From Acidobacteriota bacterium (GTDB lineage: Bacteria > Acidobacteriota > Blastocatellia > Chloracidobacteriales > JADJPF01), in contig JACQZQ010000122.1 in the NCBI GenBank assembly GCA_016213785.1, positions 45,043 through 109,042 on the forward strand: a stretch of DNA of 64,000 nucleotides, in the 5' to 3' direction. Position 1 is the stretch's first letter. Each line of letters opens with the position of its first letter. The notes under the pieces are model-generated. The model ran no database searches. It had not been told where the DNA came from and was given only the letters and a program-made list of their open reading frames with translations. Of the stretch, positions 26,397 through 34,927 are shown one piece after another. A program made the position numbers and the translations under genes.

Positions 26397-27137
26397 TTAA
26401 GTCTTTTCTTTCTTAATTTGTTGTAAAATTTTAAGGTCTTCTTTGCTTAAAGGGGCTTTTTCAAGTAAGTCTGGACGCATAAGAAGCGTTTTTTCTAAAG
26501 CTTTACGCCTTCGCCATTTGGCGATTTCTTTATGATTACCATTTTGTAAAACTACAGGAACTTCCATTCCACGATATAGAGCAGGTCGTGTGTAGACAGG
26601 AGAATCCAAAAGTCCGCTACTAAAAGATTCATTTTCTGTAGAATCTTGACAGCCTAAAGCACTAGGAATTAGACGGATTATAGCATCTATAATTACTATG
26701 GCCGCAAATTCCCCTCCAGATAATACATAATCTCCAATGGAAATTTCCTCTGTAATTAAAGTTTGATTAACTCTTTCGTCTACACCTTCATAGCGTCCAC
26801 AAATAAGTATTAATCTAGATAATTTACTTAAGCGTAGAGCCATTTCTTGATTAAAAGTTTTTCCTTGAGGAGAAAGTAGGGCGACAGAAAGTGTTTGAGG
26901 CTCTGATTTATGAGTTAAATACTCTATAGCTCTAAACATAGGTTCAGGCTTAAGTACCATTCCTTCGCCGCCTCCAAAAGGGCGATCGTCTACTACATGA
27001 TGTTTATCATAAGTAAAATCTCGTAAGTTGTGAGCTTGGATTGTTACTAGATTATTTTTTTGAGCACGGCGAATAATTCCATATTCAAAGATATTTTCAA
27101 ATAGCGCTGGGAAAATGGTGAGAATATCTATAAACAT
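26397..27137 (-). CDS. trmD: tRNA (guanine-N1)-methyltransferase TrmD
   Basis: 246 residues. A SPOUT methyltransferase that makes m1G37 in tRNAs reading CNN/GNN codons, preventing +1 frameshifting. Signatures: [45 protein letters not shown] and the C-terminal [23 protein letters not shown]. Its position after rimM is the standard ribosome-maturation layout; the usual next gene rplS is not here, and a VWA gene takes its place. Confidence 0.97.
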   Translation of the reverse strand: MFIDILTIFPALFENIFEYGIIRRAQKNNLVTIQAHNLRDFTYDKHHVVDDRPFGGGEGMVLKPEPMFRAIEYLTHKSEPQTLSVALLSPQGKTFNQEMALRLSKLSRLILICGRYEGVDERVNQTLITEEISIGDYVLSGGEFAAIVIIDAIIRLIPSALGCQDSTENESFSSGLLDSPVYTRPALYRGMEVPVVLQNGNHKEIAKWRRRKALEKTLLMRPDLLEKAPLSKEDLKILQQIKKEKT

Positions 27138-27160
27138 AAAGCAAAGAAGAGTTAATAAAA

Positions 27161-27784
27161 TTATAGTTCTAACAAGCCTTTAGGTGGATTTACTAGGATT
27201 TTTTTATCTTTAATATTTATCTCATAGCAAATTTCTTCGGCTAAAGGGATTAAATATTCTTGTGTACCTTTAATGACTAAAAGAGGGGCAGGCCCTGTAT
27301 ACATAAGCTCTTGGACTTTTCCTAAATCTAGTCCAGTACTGGTAATTACCTGACAACCAATTAAGTCAAATTCATAATAATGTTCTTTTGGTAGTTCAAC
27401 TAGTTCTGATGGGTGTATTTTTACAAGTACATTTCTAAGGGTTTCAGCATTATTGCGATCAGAAATAGCAGGAAATTTTAAAACTATTCGATCTTTATGA
27501 AGCCAATGATTTTCTAAATTAACTTCTTCTAGTTTTTTGTTGGGAAAGAGGAGAAAGACTGTTTTAAGTTCATCAAAACGTTCTGGAAAGTCTGTTTCTA
27601 TTGTGGCTATAACTTCGCCCTTAAGACCTTGTGGCCGAATGATGCGAGCAATAGTTATAAGATCGCTTATGTCGGTTTCAGGAGTTAATAGAGGTTCGGA
27701 AAAAACAGCTTTAGGAGGCAAAGCACTAATAGACTTTGCTTCTCCTAAGTTAGCTTTTTTACTTTGTAGGGTTTTTTGTCGCAC
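27161..27784 (-). CDS. rimM: 16S rRNA processing protein RimM
   Basis: 207 residues, starting at a GTG whose first base is also the last base of the khpA stop, so the two are translationally coupled. The core begins at [16 protein letters not shown] (residue ~43) and ends with the PRC-barrel ([32 protein letters not shown]). RimM binds S19 and assists maturation of the 30S head. The first ~40 residues are an extension not seen in most RimM proteins; initiation at a later codon is possible, but no internal ATG suits. Confidence 0.94.
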   Translation of the reverse strand: MRQKTLQSKKANLGEAKSISALPPKAVFSEPLLTPETDISDLITIARIIRPQGLKGEVIATIETDFPERFDELKTVFLLFPNKKLEEVNLENHWLHKDRIVLKFPAISDRNNAETLRNVLVKIHPSELVELPKEHYYEFDLIGCQVITSTGLDLGKVQELMYTGPAPLLVIKGTQEYLIPLAEEICYEINIKDKKILVNPPKGLLEL

Positions 27785-28014
27785 TATTCTAAAATTTCTA
27801 AGACAAAACGTTTTTTAAGTTTCATCCCAGATGCGCCTAGAATTGTACGAATAGCCCTAGCAGTACGGCCTTGCTTACCAATTACTTTGCCTAGGTCGGC
27901 TTGTGCTACTCTGAGTTCTAGGACAGTGGTAGCTTCACCTTCGACCTCTTTAACTTCTACTTGATCAGGATAATCAACTAATGCTTTTCCTATTATCTCA
28001 ATGAGATCTTTCAT
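27784..28014 (-). CDS. khpA: KH-domain RNA-binding protein KhpA
   Basis: 76 residues. A single KH domain with the [15 protein letters not shown] loop (the GxxG is GKQG). In Firmicutes KhpA pairs with KhpB/Jag and affects cell division and small-RNA biology. The [17 protein letters not shown] start is typical. It is located between rpsP and rimM, as in many bacteria. The 236 bases between it and rpsP contain no gene or clear signal that I can identify. Confidence 0.93.
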   Translation of the reverse strand: MKDLIEIIGKALVDYPDQVEVKEVEGEATTVLELRVAQADLGKVIGKQGRTARAIRTILGASGMKLKKRFVLEILE

Positions 28015-28250
28015 CTTGAAAACACCAGTATAAGTAGCCCTAGCAATTTAGGGATTATACTGCCTCCTTGTTAAGACAAAATATGTGCCTGAACCTAGAA
28101 AAACTAACTAAAAACTTAAACTAGTAATAAGAATTTATTACCAGTTAACCTATGCTAACACCATTTTGAGTTATTTGGCTAGAATTAAAAATTAAAAAAT
28201 TTAACCCTATTTTAGCTCTAAACTTAAAAACTAAGCTAAATCTAAATATT

Positions 28251-28505
28251 CTAAGCTTTAGCAGGTGTAGGGGCTATGGGTTGCTTAAGCAAACGGCTAA
28301 CAGTTGGTGTAGGCTGAGCGCCATTTTTTAACCAATAATCAACGCGTTCTTGCTCAAGGTGTAGTTGGTTTGGTTCTTTACAGGGGTTGTAATAACCAAC
28401 TATTTCTACAAAGCGACCATCTCGCTTGCTTTCTTTTTCGGTAACTACTATTCGGTAAAAAGGATGCTTTTTAGCTCCCTTTCTTGACAATCTTATTGCT
28501 AACAA
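28251..28505 (-). CDS. rpsP: 30S ribosomal protein S16
   Basis: 84 residues from a TTG start at 28505. The whole family begins (M)LAIRLSRKG-like; here AGGAGG is followed by TTG ATT TTG, and only the second TTG (28505) has correct spacing and gives that N-terminus. There is no ATG or GTG alternative. S16 is essential for 30S assembly. The KKHPFYRIVVTEKESKRDGRFVEIVGYYNP core is standard. An unusual TTG start on a highly expressed ribosomal gene may limit or autoregulate its translation. Confidence 0.96.
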   Translation of the reverse strand: MLAIRLSRKGAKKHPFYRIVVTEKESKRDGRFVEIVGYYNPCKEPNQLHLEQERVDYWLKNGAQPTPTVSRLLKQPIAPTPAKA

Positions 28506-28602
28506 AATCAACCTCCTAAAGGCTAAAACCTATATAATTTAGAACTTTTTAATAGATATTAAGATAGCTAAAAACTATCTTAACTGCTTGGAATTAAATA
28601 CC

Positions 28603-30024
28603 TTAGCGTTTCTTTTTCTTTTTACGAGCAGCGCCGCCTGTACGACCACCGCCAAACATTCCGCCTAAGAGCTTACCACCAAAACCGCCTAGTAAGCCTC
28701 CACGAGTCATTGAACGCATAATTTTACGCATTTGTATATATTCATCAATTAAATCATTAACCTGTTTAATTGAAGTTCCGCTACCTTTAGCAATTCTACG
28801 ACGGCGAGGAGCATCAATAATATGGTGATTATTACGCTCTTTTATAGTCATAGAATTAATAATAGCTTCGGTCATTTTTAATTTGCGTTGCATTTGATCG
28901 GCTTGTTCAGGGGTGATTTTAGGAACAAACCCCATTAAGCTTCGCATCATACCCTCTGGTAACATCTTAAGCAATTTATCTACAGATCCAAGCTTTTCCA
29001 TCTGTTTTAATTGTTGGCGATAATCTTCTAGCGTAAAACGATCTTCCATCATTTTTTGCTGAAGAGCCATTGCTTCTTCTTCGTCAACTTCTTGTTGGAC
29101 TTTTTCTATAAGTGTGAGCACATCGCCCATACCCAAGATACGCTGAGCAACACGATCGGGGAAGAATGCTTCTAGAGCATCATATTTTTCGCCTACACCA
29201 ACAAACTTAACTGGTTGACCTGTAACTACTTTAACAGAGAGTGCTGCACCACCTCTAGCATCACCATCCATCTTAGTTAAAATAACCCCAGTAATACCTA
29301 TACGATTATGGAATTCTGAAGCGCTTTTAACAGCATCTTGTCCTGTCATTGCATCTGCAACAAAGAGGATTTCTACAGGAACTAGCTCGCGTTTTAAGCT
29401 TGTAAGTTCTTCCATAAGCTGGTCATCAATATGTAAGCGACCAGCAGTATCAACCATTAAAGTATCATATCCTGTTTGTTGGGCATGCTTAAAAGCTGCG
29501 CGACAAATTTCTAATGGGTCGTTTATTTCAGGTGCTTCAAAAATTGGTTGCCCAATTTCTTTTGCAATTACTGCTAATTGATCACGAGCAGCGGGCCGAT
29601 AAACGTCCACAGAGACAAGTAATGGGTGACGACTTTGGTTTTTAGCTAGAAATTTAGCTAACTTACCAGTAGAAGTGGTTTTTCCTGAACCTTGCAAGCC
29701 AACAACCATAACCACATTAGGGCTACGTTGGGTAAATACTAGACGGGAACTACTACCGCCTAAAATTTCTACTAATTCATCATAAACAATTTTAACGACT
29801 TGTTGTTCAGGTGAAAGGGATTCTAAGACTTTTTGCCCAATAGCCTTCTCTTTAACTGTTTCAACAAATTGTTTTACTACCTTAAAGTTTACGTCTGCTT
29901 CTAGTAGTGCAATACGAATCTCACGCATTGCTATATCAATATGTTCAGCCGTAAGTTGATCCTGTCCGCGCAGGTTCTTTAAGGCTTTCTTTAATTTATC
30001 AGAAAGTGCATCAAACATGCTCAT
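28603..30024 (-). CDS. ffh: Signal recognition particle protein Ffh (SRP54)
   Basis: 473 residues. N domain (1-90), GTPase G domain with GLQGSGKTTSTGKLA, VDVYRPAARDQL, DTAGRLHID, TKMDGDARGGAALS, then the Met-rich M domain (~300-440) with RIAKGSGTSIKQVNDLI that binds 4.5S RNA and signal peptides. The C-terminus is a Gly-rich stretch ending in a run of Lys. It targets membrane proteins co-translationally to FtsY/SecYEG. The start may be this ATG or the one two codons later (MFDALSDKL). It heads the ffh-rpsP-khpA-rimM-trmD block. Confidence 0.97.
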   Translation of the reverse strand: MSMFDALSDKLKKALKNLRGQDQLTAEHIDIAMREIRIALLEADVNFKVVKQFVETVKEKAIGQKVLESLSPEQQVVKIVYDELVEILGGSSSRLVFTQRSPNVVMVVGLQGSGKTTSTGKLAKFLAKNQSRHPLLVSVDVYRPAARDQLAVIAKEIGQPIFEAPEINDPLEICRAAFKHAQQTGYDTLMVDTAGRLHIDDQLMEELTSLKRELVPVEILFVADAMTGQDAVKSASEFHNRIGITGVILTKMDGDARGGAALSVKVVTGQPVKFVGVGEKYDALEAFFPDRVAQRILGMGDVLTLIEKVQQEVDEEEAMALQQKMMEDRFTLEDYRQQLKQMEKLGSVDKLLKMLPEGMMRSLMGFVPKITPEQADQMQRKLKMTEAIINSMTIKERNNHHIIDAPRRRRIAKGSGTSIKQVNDLIDEYIQMRKIMRSMTRGGLLGGFGGKLLGGMFGGGRTGGAARKKKKKR

Positions 30025-30226
30025 GCTGCTAGTACCAGTTTATATATTTTGATTTATTCTTGCTTTAAAGACAAAACGACAAATTAGCCGCTTTTTTCAT
30101 TGTTGTCAAGGCTACAAAACGTGTTTTATCACTTTATTTTTGACCTTCATAAATATCTTTTAACTAAGCTATTTTAATGGGCTAAGAAGCTATTGAAAAT
30201 GCTTTACTTAAAACGAGATAAAGCGT

Positions 30227-30255
30227 TTGCAAATCCAATAGTTTACCCGTAAAAT
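30227..30255 (+). promoter_or_regulatory. Candidate promoter of the carbonic anhydrase gene
   Basis: TTGCAA (30227-30232), 17-base spacer, TAAAAT (30250-30255), which would give a ~43-base leader containing GGAGGA before the ATG at 30305. It is a by-eye match in an AT-rich 268-base gap that otherwise shows no feature. Confidence 0.4.
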
Positions 30256-30304
30256 CACGAAATACCTTCTTTTTTAGCCATCTATAAACATTTTGGAGGA
30301 TATT

Positions 30305-31132
30305 ATGTCATCACTAAAAAATAATTTAACAAAATATCGTATTTTAACTTTAGTCTTTGCTTTAGCTATAAGCAGTTTAATGATGGGTTGTAACAAGGCT
30401 ACAGGCACTGCCAGCGCTCCAACAACAGATAATAAAACCGCTACAAATACTAGTCCTACTTCTACAGCAAGCTCTCATAGCGAAGCAATACCAGGGGATC
30501 CTAAATCATCGCTAGATACTTTACTACAGGGTAATGATCGTTATGTAAATGGTAGTCTGCAAGCCCGCGACTTAAGCAAAACAAAATTAGAAGAACTAGC
30601 TAAAGGGCAACATCCCCATACAATTATTGTTACTTGTTCTGACTCTCGTGTATCTCCAGAACTATTATTTGACCAATCCCAAGGTGATATTTTTGTTATT
30701 CGTACTGCTGGAAATGTCTTAGATAAAGCTGCTATGGGAAGCATTGAGTATGCGGCTGAGCACCTGCATTCACCTTTAATTATGGTTGTAGGGCATGAAA
30801 AATGTGGTGCGGTAACTGCTGCAACTAAAGATGACCCTGTTGGTGGTAGCATTCAATATGTAGTAAATGAAATTAAGCCTGCTGTTACAAGAGCTAAAGG
30901 ATTAGGTGGAGATTTAGTTGCTAAATCAGTAGATGAAAATGTTAAATTAGTTGTTGAAACCCTACCTGGTCGTAGTCAGATTGTCTCTCATCTAATAAAA
31001 GAAAATAAGTTAAAAATTGTTGGTGGGACTTATAGTCTCTCTAGTGGGAAAGTTAATGTTGTTTCTAATTTAGAGCAGTCTCCAAGTGCGGTAGAAACTA
31101 AGACAGAAAGTAAAACAGAAAAGAAAGGCTAG
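30305..31132 (+). CDS. Lipoprotein beta-carbonic anhydrase
   Basis: 275 residues from the ATG at 30305, eight bases after GGAGGA; the in-frame TTG at 30293 overlaps that ribosome site and is rejected. The N-terminus is a lipoprotein signal: basic start, hydrophobic stretch, LMMGC with lipidated Cys29. A Thr/Ser/Ala-rich tether (~32-62) leads to a complete beta-carbonic anhydrase: zinc ligands Cys111, Asp113 (CSDSR), His164 and Cys167 (GHEKCGAV), with the Asp-Arg pair intact. It interconverts CO2 and bicarbonate on the periplasmic side of a membrane. Beta-class enzymes are more often cytoplasmic. The C-terminal ~20 residues are a charged tail. Confidence 0.94.
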   Translation: MSSLKNNLTKYRILTLVFALAISSLMMGCNKATGTASAPTTDNKTATNTSPTSTASSHSEAIPGDPKSSLDTLLQGNDRYVNGSLQARDLSKTKLEELAKGQHPHTIIVTCSDSRVSPELLFDQSQGDIFVIRTAGNVLDKAAMGSIEYAAEHLHSPLIMVVGHEKCGAVTAATKDDPVGGSIQYVVNEIKPAVTRAKGLGGDLVAKSVDENVKLVVETLPGRSQIVSHLIKENKLKIVGGTYSLSSGKVNVVSNLEQSPSAVETKTESKTEKKG

Positions 31133-31180
31133 TTTTAGCTTAAGCATTAAATTAAGCAATAAATAAAGTAGATCACGTAG

Positions 31181-31975
31181 ATGCGAAATTTTGCAATAAA
31201 TCTAGCGATTGAAGCAGGAAAGATATTACAAGATTACTTTGGTCGCAAAATCACAGTTAGTCATAAAGGGCAGATTGACTTAGTAACAGAAGTTGATCTG
31301 CTCTCAGAAAAATATATTAAAGAACAAATAGCTTCTCATTACCCTAAACATCAAATATTAGCTGAAGAGGGTGGTCTTAGCTTAACTTCTTCAGATTATC
31401 GTTGGATAGTTGATCCCTTAGATGGAACTACTAATTATGCTCATGGCTACCCAATCTTTTGTGTCTCAATTGCTTTAGAACAGGCTGGAAAAGTGGTTTT
31501 AGGTGTAGTTTATGATCCTACACGAAATGAACTCTTTGTTGCTGAAGAAGGTCTAGGAGCATTACTTAATAATCGACCAATCCATGTTTCTGAAAAAGCT
31601 TTACTAAAAGATGCTTTACTTGTTACGGGGTTTCCCTACGATATAAAAACTACTACAAAAAATAACTTAAACTATTTCTCACGTTTTGCTTTAACGGCTC
31701 GTGCTGTAAGGCGCAGTGGTTCAGCAGCCTTAGACCTTTGCTATACAGCAGCAGGCCGTTTTGATGGTTTTTGGGAAATGCATTTAGGAGCTTGGGATGC
31801 TGCGGCAGGAGTACTTATAGTTAAAGAAGCTGGAGGATCTGTTAGTAGGTTTGATGGTAGTGAGTTTGAACTCTATCCCCCTAAAACAAAAACAATGGAG
31901 ATATTAGCTACTAATAAGCTAATTCATCAAGATATGATTAGGGTTCTTGCAGATGATTTTGTCCTACCAACATAA
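31181..31975 (+). CDS. Inositol monophosphatase family protein
   Basis: 264 residues. Mg2+-dependent phosphatase of the IMPase/SuhB fold: LAEEGG metal Glu, DPLDGTTNYAHG (motif A with metal Asp residues) and GAWDAAAGVLIVKEAGG (motif B). RRSGSAALDLCYTAAGRFDGFWE is characteristic of SuhB-like members. It may hydrolyse myo-inositol-1-phosphate or related sugar phosphates, or act in rRNA antitermination as SuhB does; sequence alone does not decide. It lies 48 bases after the carbonic anhydrase and may share its transcript. Confidence 0.93.
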   Translation: MRNFAINLAIEAGKILQDYFGRKITVSHKGQIDLVTEVDLLSEKYIKEQIASHYPKHQILAEEGGLSLTSSDYRWIVDPLDGTTNYAHGYPIFCVSIALEQAGKVVLGVVYDPTRNELFVAEEGLGALLNNRPIHVSEKALLKDALLVTGFPYDIKTTTKNNLNYFSRFALTARAVRRSGSAALDLCYTAAGRFDGFWEMHLGAWDAAAGVLIVKEAGGSVSRFDGSEFELYPPKTKTMEILATNKLIHQDMIRVLADDFVLPT

Positions 31976-31978
31976 ACT

Positions 31979-32002
31979 TAAGAATACTTTCTAGTATTCT
32001 TA
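31979..32002 (+). terminator. Possible terminator after the inositol monophosphatase gene
   Basis: A perfect 10-bp stem (TAAGAATACT / AGTATTCTTA) with a 4-base loop starts four bases after the stop codon. There is no immediate T-run, and the stem is AT-rich, so termination may be weak or the hairpin may protect the 3' end. The remaining ~220 bases before the next gene show nothing recognisable. Confidence 0.45.
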
Positions 32003-32221
32003 TCAACCATTTCTTTAATAGATTAAAAAACTATTCTCTTTGTTTTCAATCTGTTACCTGGCTACAATACCTAGTCATAACTCAGTACTAAAATATCTGG
32101 GTTATTATTTTTGCTAATGTTAGGTTTATGTTTTTTGTTTTCTGATAGATAATACACTAATAACTTCAATATTATAATTAGTGTAATAGTATTAAAAATA
32201 TTAAAGAAACAATAAACTCTT

Positions 32222-33517
32222 ATGAGCAAACCAATAGAAGAAACCGATCAACCTTCAAACCAAACAGATGAGGCAAATAAGTTTTTTTTAGGTGCTCGCT
32301 CTGCCTTAAAAATTGGTGATATGGGAGCAGCAGAAAGACTTCTGCGAAAATCCTTAGACCTATCCCCTAAAAACTATCTTTATATGCTAACGCTTGCTCG
32401 TCTATTAGTTCAAATGGATAAAAATCCTACTGAATCAGAAGTCCTTTTAATAGAGTCTAGTAACTTAAAACTTGATGCTGTAGAGCCAAGACTAATACTT
32501 TCTGCTGTTTATGAAAAGCAAGGGCGAATTCGAATAACTCAATCTGTCTTAAAAAGTGTTATTAATATAGACCCTACAAATTTTATTGCTAAACGTAAGC
32601 TCTCACAACTCGGTGGCGAAATAGCTCAAGATCAAGACCCTATTAAATTACGCAAAGAGGTTATAGCTGAGTGTATAATTGTAGATAATGCTGATTTACC
32701 TTTAATTACTCCCTCTACTACCTTAATAGATCTAAAAGAACCTTTACTAGAAAATCACCTAGTTGATATAAATAAAACATTTCAAAGTATTACTAAAGAA
32801 CCTATATTAAGCGAAGAACCTGTAGAGAGTCCTTTAGAGAATGCTTATGTTGGTTTAAGCCAGCGTCTTGCTATAGCAGAACTACTAGCTGTAGATTCAG
32901 AGCAAATTAACCTAGAAAACCAAAATTTTTTAAACTTAAATAATGATATCCAAAATAATATAGAAATCCTCCAATCTCTTGAAACCCAACCGCCTCAAGA
33001 AATTTTTGAAACAGAAAACACTTTTCAAGCCCAAGAACCTCAACACATTGTAGACTCTCAGTTTAATTTTTTAGGCGATTTTACTAGTAATAAAGATATT
33101 TATTCAAACCAGATTGAAGATACAGTAGTAGAGGTCTTAAAATTAGAAGCAGATTATTTACTTGCAATTATCCGTGACTTTTTCTTTGCTGTTAGAGATC
33201 AATTAGATGAAACAACTGCATTTTTACTTCTTAATCGAGCTAGACAGCAAATAGAGTCTCTTTACCCTGAACTAGATTACTTTGAAATCCAGGAAGACCA
33301 TAGAATTATAGAATTTATGAGCCAAGAAAGATTTGTAAGTAAACGTACATTAGAAGCTATTACTACCTGGATGTATTTACTTATGATTTTATTAAAAGAG
33401 ACTTCTTATCTCAGAGACGAAGCTAGAGAAAAAGCCCTCAAACAAGCTTTTCCCCAAAATGATGATATAGAAGAAGAAAGGCTTTTTAGACAATATTTTA
33501 ATGAGATTCAACTTTAA
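32222..33517 (+). CDS. TPR-repeat protein of unknown function
   Basis: 431 residues, no signal peptide. Residues ~18-135 contain three tetratricopeptide-like repeats (AERLLRKSLDLSPKNYLYMLTLARLL, then VEPRLILSAVYEKQGRI, then TQSVLKSVINIDPTN). The middle (~140-305) is polar and low in complexity. The C-terminal ~120 residues are helical with an FFFAVRDQLDETTAFLLL segment and no family I recognise. It is probably a cytoplasmic scaffold. It lies 25 bases upstream of a membrane-anchored unknown and likely forms an operon with it and perhaps the glycerate kinase gene. Confidence 0.6.
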   Translation: MSKPIEETDQPSNQTDEANKFFLGARSALKIGDMGAAERLLRKSLDLSPKNYLYMLTLARLLVQMDKNPTESEVLLIESSNLKLDAVEPRLILSAVYEKQGRIRITQSVLKSVINIDPTNFIAKRKLSQLGGEIAQDQDPIKLRKEVIAECIIVDNADLPLITPSTTLIDLKEPLLENHLVDINKTFQSITKEPILSEEPVESPLENAYVGLSQRLAIAELLAVDSEQINLENQNFLNLNNDIQNNIEILQSLETQPPQEIFETENTFQAQEPQHIVDSQFNFLGDFTSNKDIYSNQIEDTVVEVLKLEADYLLAIIRDFFFAVRDQLDETTAFLLLNRARQQIESLYPELDYFEIQEDHRIIEFMSQERFVSKRTLEAITTWMYLLMILLKETSYLRDEAREKALKQAFPQNDDIEEERLFRQYFNEIQL

Positions 33518-33542
33518 TTAAACTTAGTTAGGTCTAATATTT

Positions 33543-34904
33543 ATGTATTTAGAAAAAATTAAAAAAGCTATATTTAATTTCCTAAAGTTTATAGGTGTTT
33601 CTTTAGTACTTATTGTTTTATACATCTGTTTTGTTCCTCCATTTGGTGAAATACCTAGGGCTGAGCGCTTAAGACTAAAAAAACTTGAGCCAATAGAAAA
33701 TGCTTTAACTGAATATGATCTTGCTCTAAAAGATCTAGAATCTGTAACACAACAAACTCATCCAACTATTGGTTCAGAAATGGAAAAAGCAGCAAGAGGA
33801 GTAATTGCTGTTGATGAAAAACTAAGTACTTTTTTACAAAACCATCAAGTTGCTCTTAGTCACTTAAAAGAGGCTGCAAAGCGTTCTCAATACCAGTTCT
33901 ATGATCATAGCCCTATTTTTTCTGACCCAGCACCAGGTTATTTAGAGAGCAATAAATTATTTAATTTAGCTGGACTTCAGGCAAGGGTTTTTATTGATAA
34001 AGGTGAACTAGCCAAAGCTTCAGAAATAAATTTAGCTATTTATAAAATGGCTAGTAATTTCTCAATAGAACCTAACGGAAGTTTAATATTTAGCTTAATT
34101 TCTGAAGTTTCTAAAGGAAAAGCTTTAGGAAATTTATTTTATTTACTTCTCCAAAAAGATCCTAGTAAAGATACTCTTATAGAGATAGCTAGTCAGATAG
34201 AAAAGATAGATAGCAAATTGCCAGACCCTTATGAAGTAATGTTAAGGGAATGGAAAATGACACAACTAAGTTTAGATGTTGCCTTAGTAGAAGAAAAAGA
34301 AGGCTTTGAAATAAATAATAAGAGAATGGATTACCTTCCATCAGCCTTAAAATTAAGACTTTATCAATCTTATATGCAAAAAACCCAAAACTATACATTA
34401 CTCTTAGCCACACCTTTAAGACAATGGGACTTTGAAGGAGTAAAAGTAGCACAAGAGTTATCAATGGAGCTTTCTGAATCTTTATTAGATAAAGAATGGA
34501 TAGATTTTACAGGTCTTTTTCAGCTATCTAATTTTGCTAATGCTAATTCAGCAATGACCACTATTTATATAGGGCGGGCAAATAGCGCAGCACTTCGGGC
34601 TTTTGCTATTTGTAGTGCTTATCAAAAAGTACATGGAAAATTCCCTGAAACCCTTTCACAAGCTTTTGATGAACTAGGTGCAAAAGCTGGTTTAACTATT
34701 CCTTTAGATCCTATAACAGGTCAAGCAATCGGTTATCGTCTTGAAAATGGAAAACCTGTAGTTTGGCTAGTTGGTAAAGATGGGCAAGATGATGGAGGAG
34801 TAAAATCTTATTCAATGCAAGATTTTTATAAAGGTAATAAAGGAGTTGATTTAGTCTTTTTCTATGGAGAACTCCCTCCTTGGTTTAAGCCTAAAGTTAA
34901 TTAG
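33543..34904 (+). CDS. Membrane-anchored protein with pseudopilin-like C-terminal segment
   Basis: 453 residues. One N-terminal membrane helix (~15-36) with a basic cytoplasmic start, so the body is probably periplasmic. The body is helical with repeated LxxLxxA patterns. The last ~90 residues (AFAICSAYQKVHGKFPETL, LTIPLDPITGQAIGYR, VWLVGKDGQDDGG) resemble the type II secretion major pseudopilin C-terminal region, a pattern common in large membrane proteins of Planctomycetes and Acidobacteriota. There is no prepilin cleavage site at the N-terminus. Function unknown. Confidence 0.6.
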   Translation: MYLEKIKKAIFNFLKFIGVSLVLIVLYICFVPPFGEIPRAERLRLKKLEPIENALTEYDLALKDLESVTQQTHPTIGSEMEKAARGVIAVDEKLSTFLQNHQVALSHLKEAAKRSQYQFYDHSPIFSDPAPGYLESNKLFNLAGLQARVFIDKGELAKASEINLAIYKMASNFSIEPNGSLIFSLISEVSKGKALGNLFYLLLQKDPSKDTLIEIASQIEKIDSKLPDPYEVMLREWKMTQLSLDVALVEEKEGFEINNKRMDYLPSALKLRLYQSYMQKTQNYTLLLATPLRQWDFEGVKVAQELSMELSESLLDKEWIDFTGLFQLSNFANANSAMTTIYIGRANSAALRAFAICSAYQKVHGKFPETLSQAFDELGAKAGLTIPLDPITGQAIGYRLENGKPVVWLVGKDGQDDGGVKSYSMQDFYKGNKGVDLVFFYGELPPWFKPKVN

Positions 34905-34927
34905 AGCTTAGGTTAAAATCTATTTTT

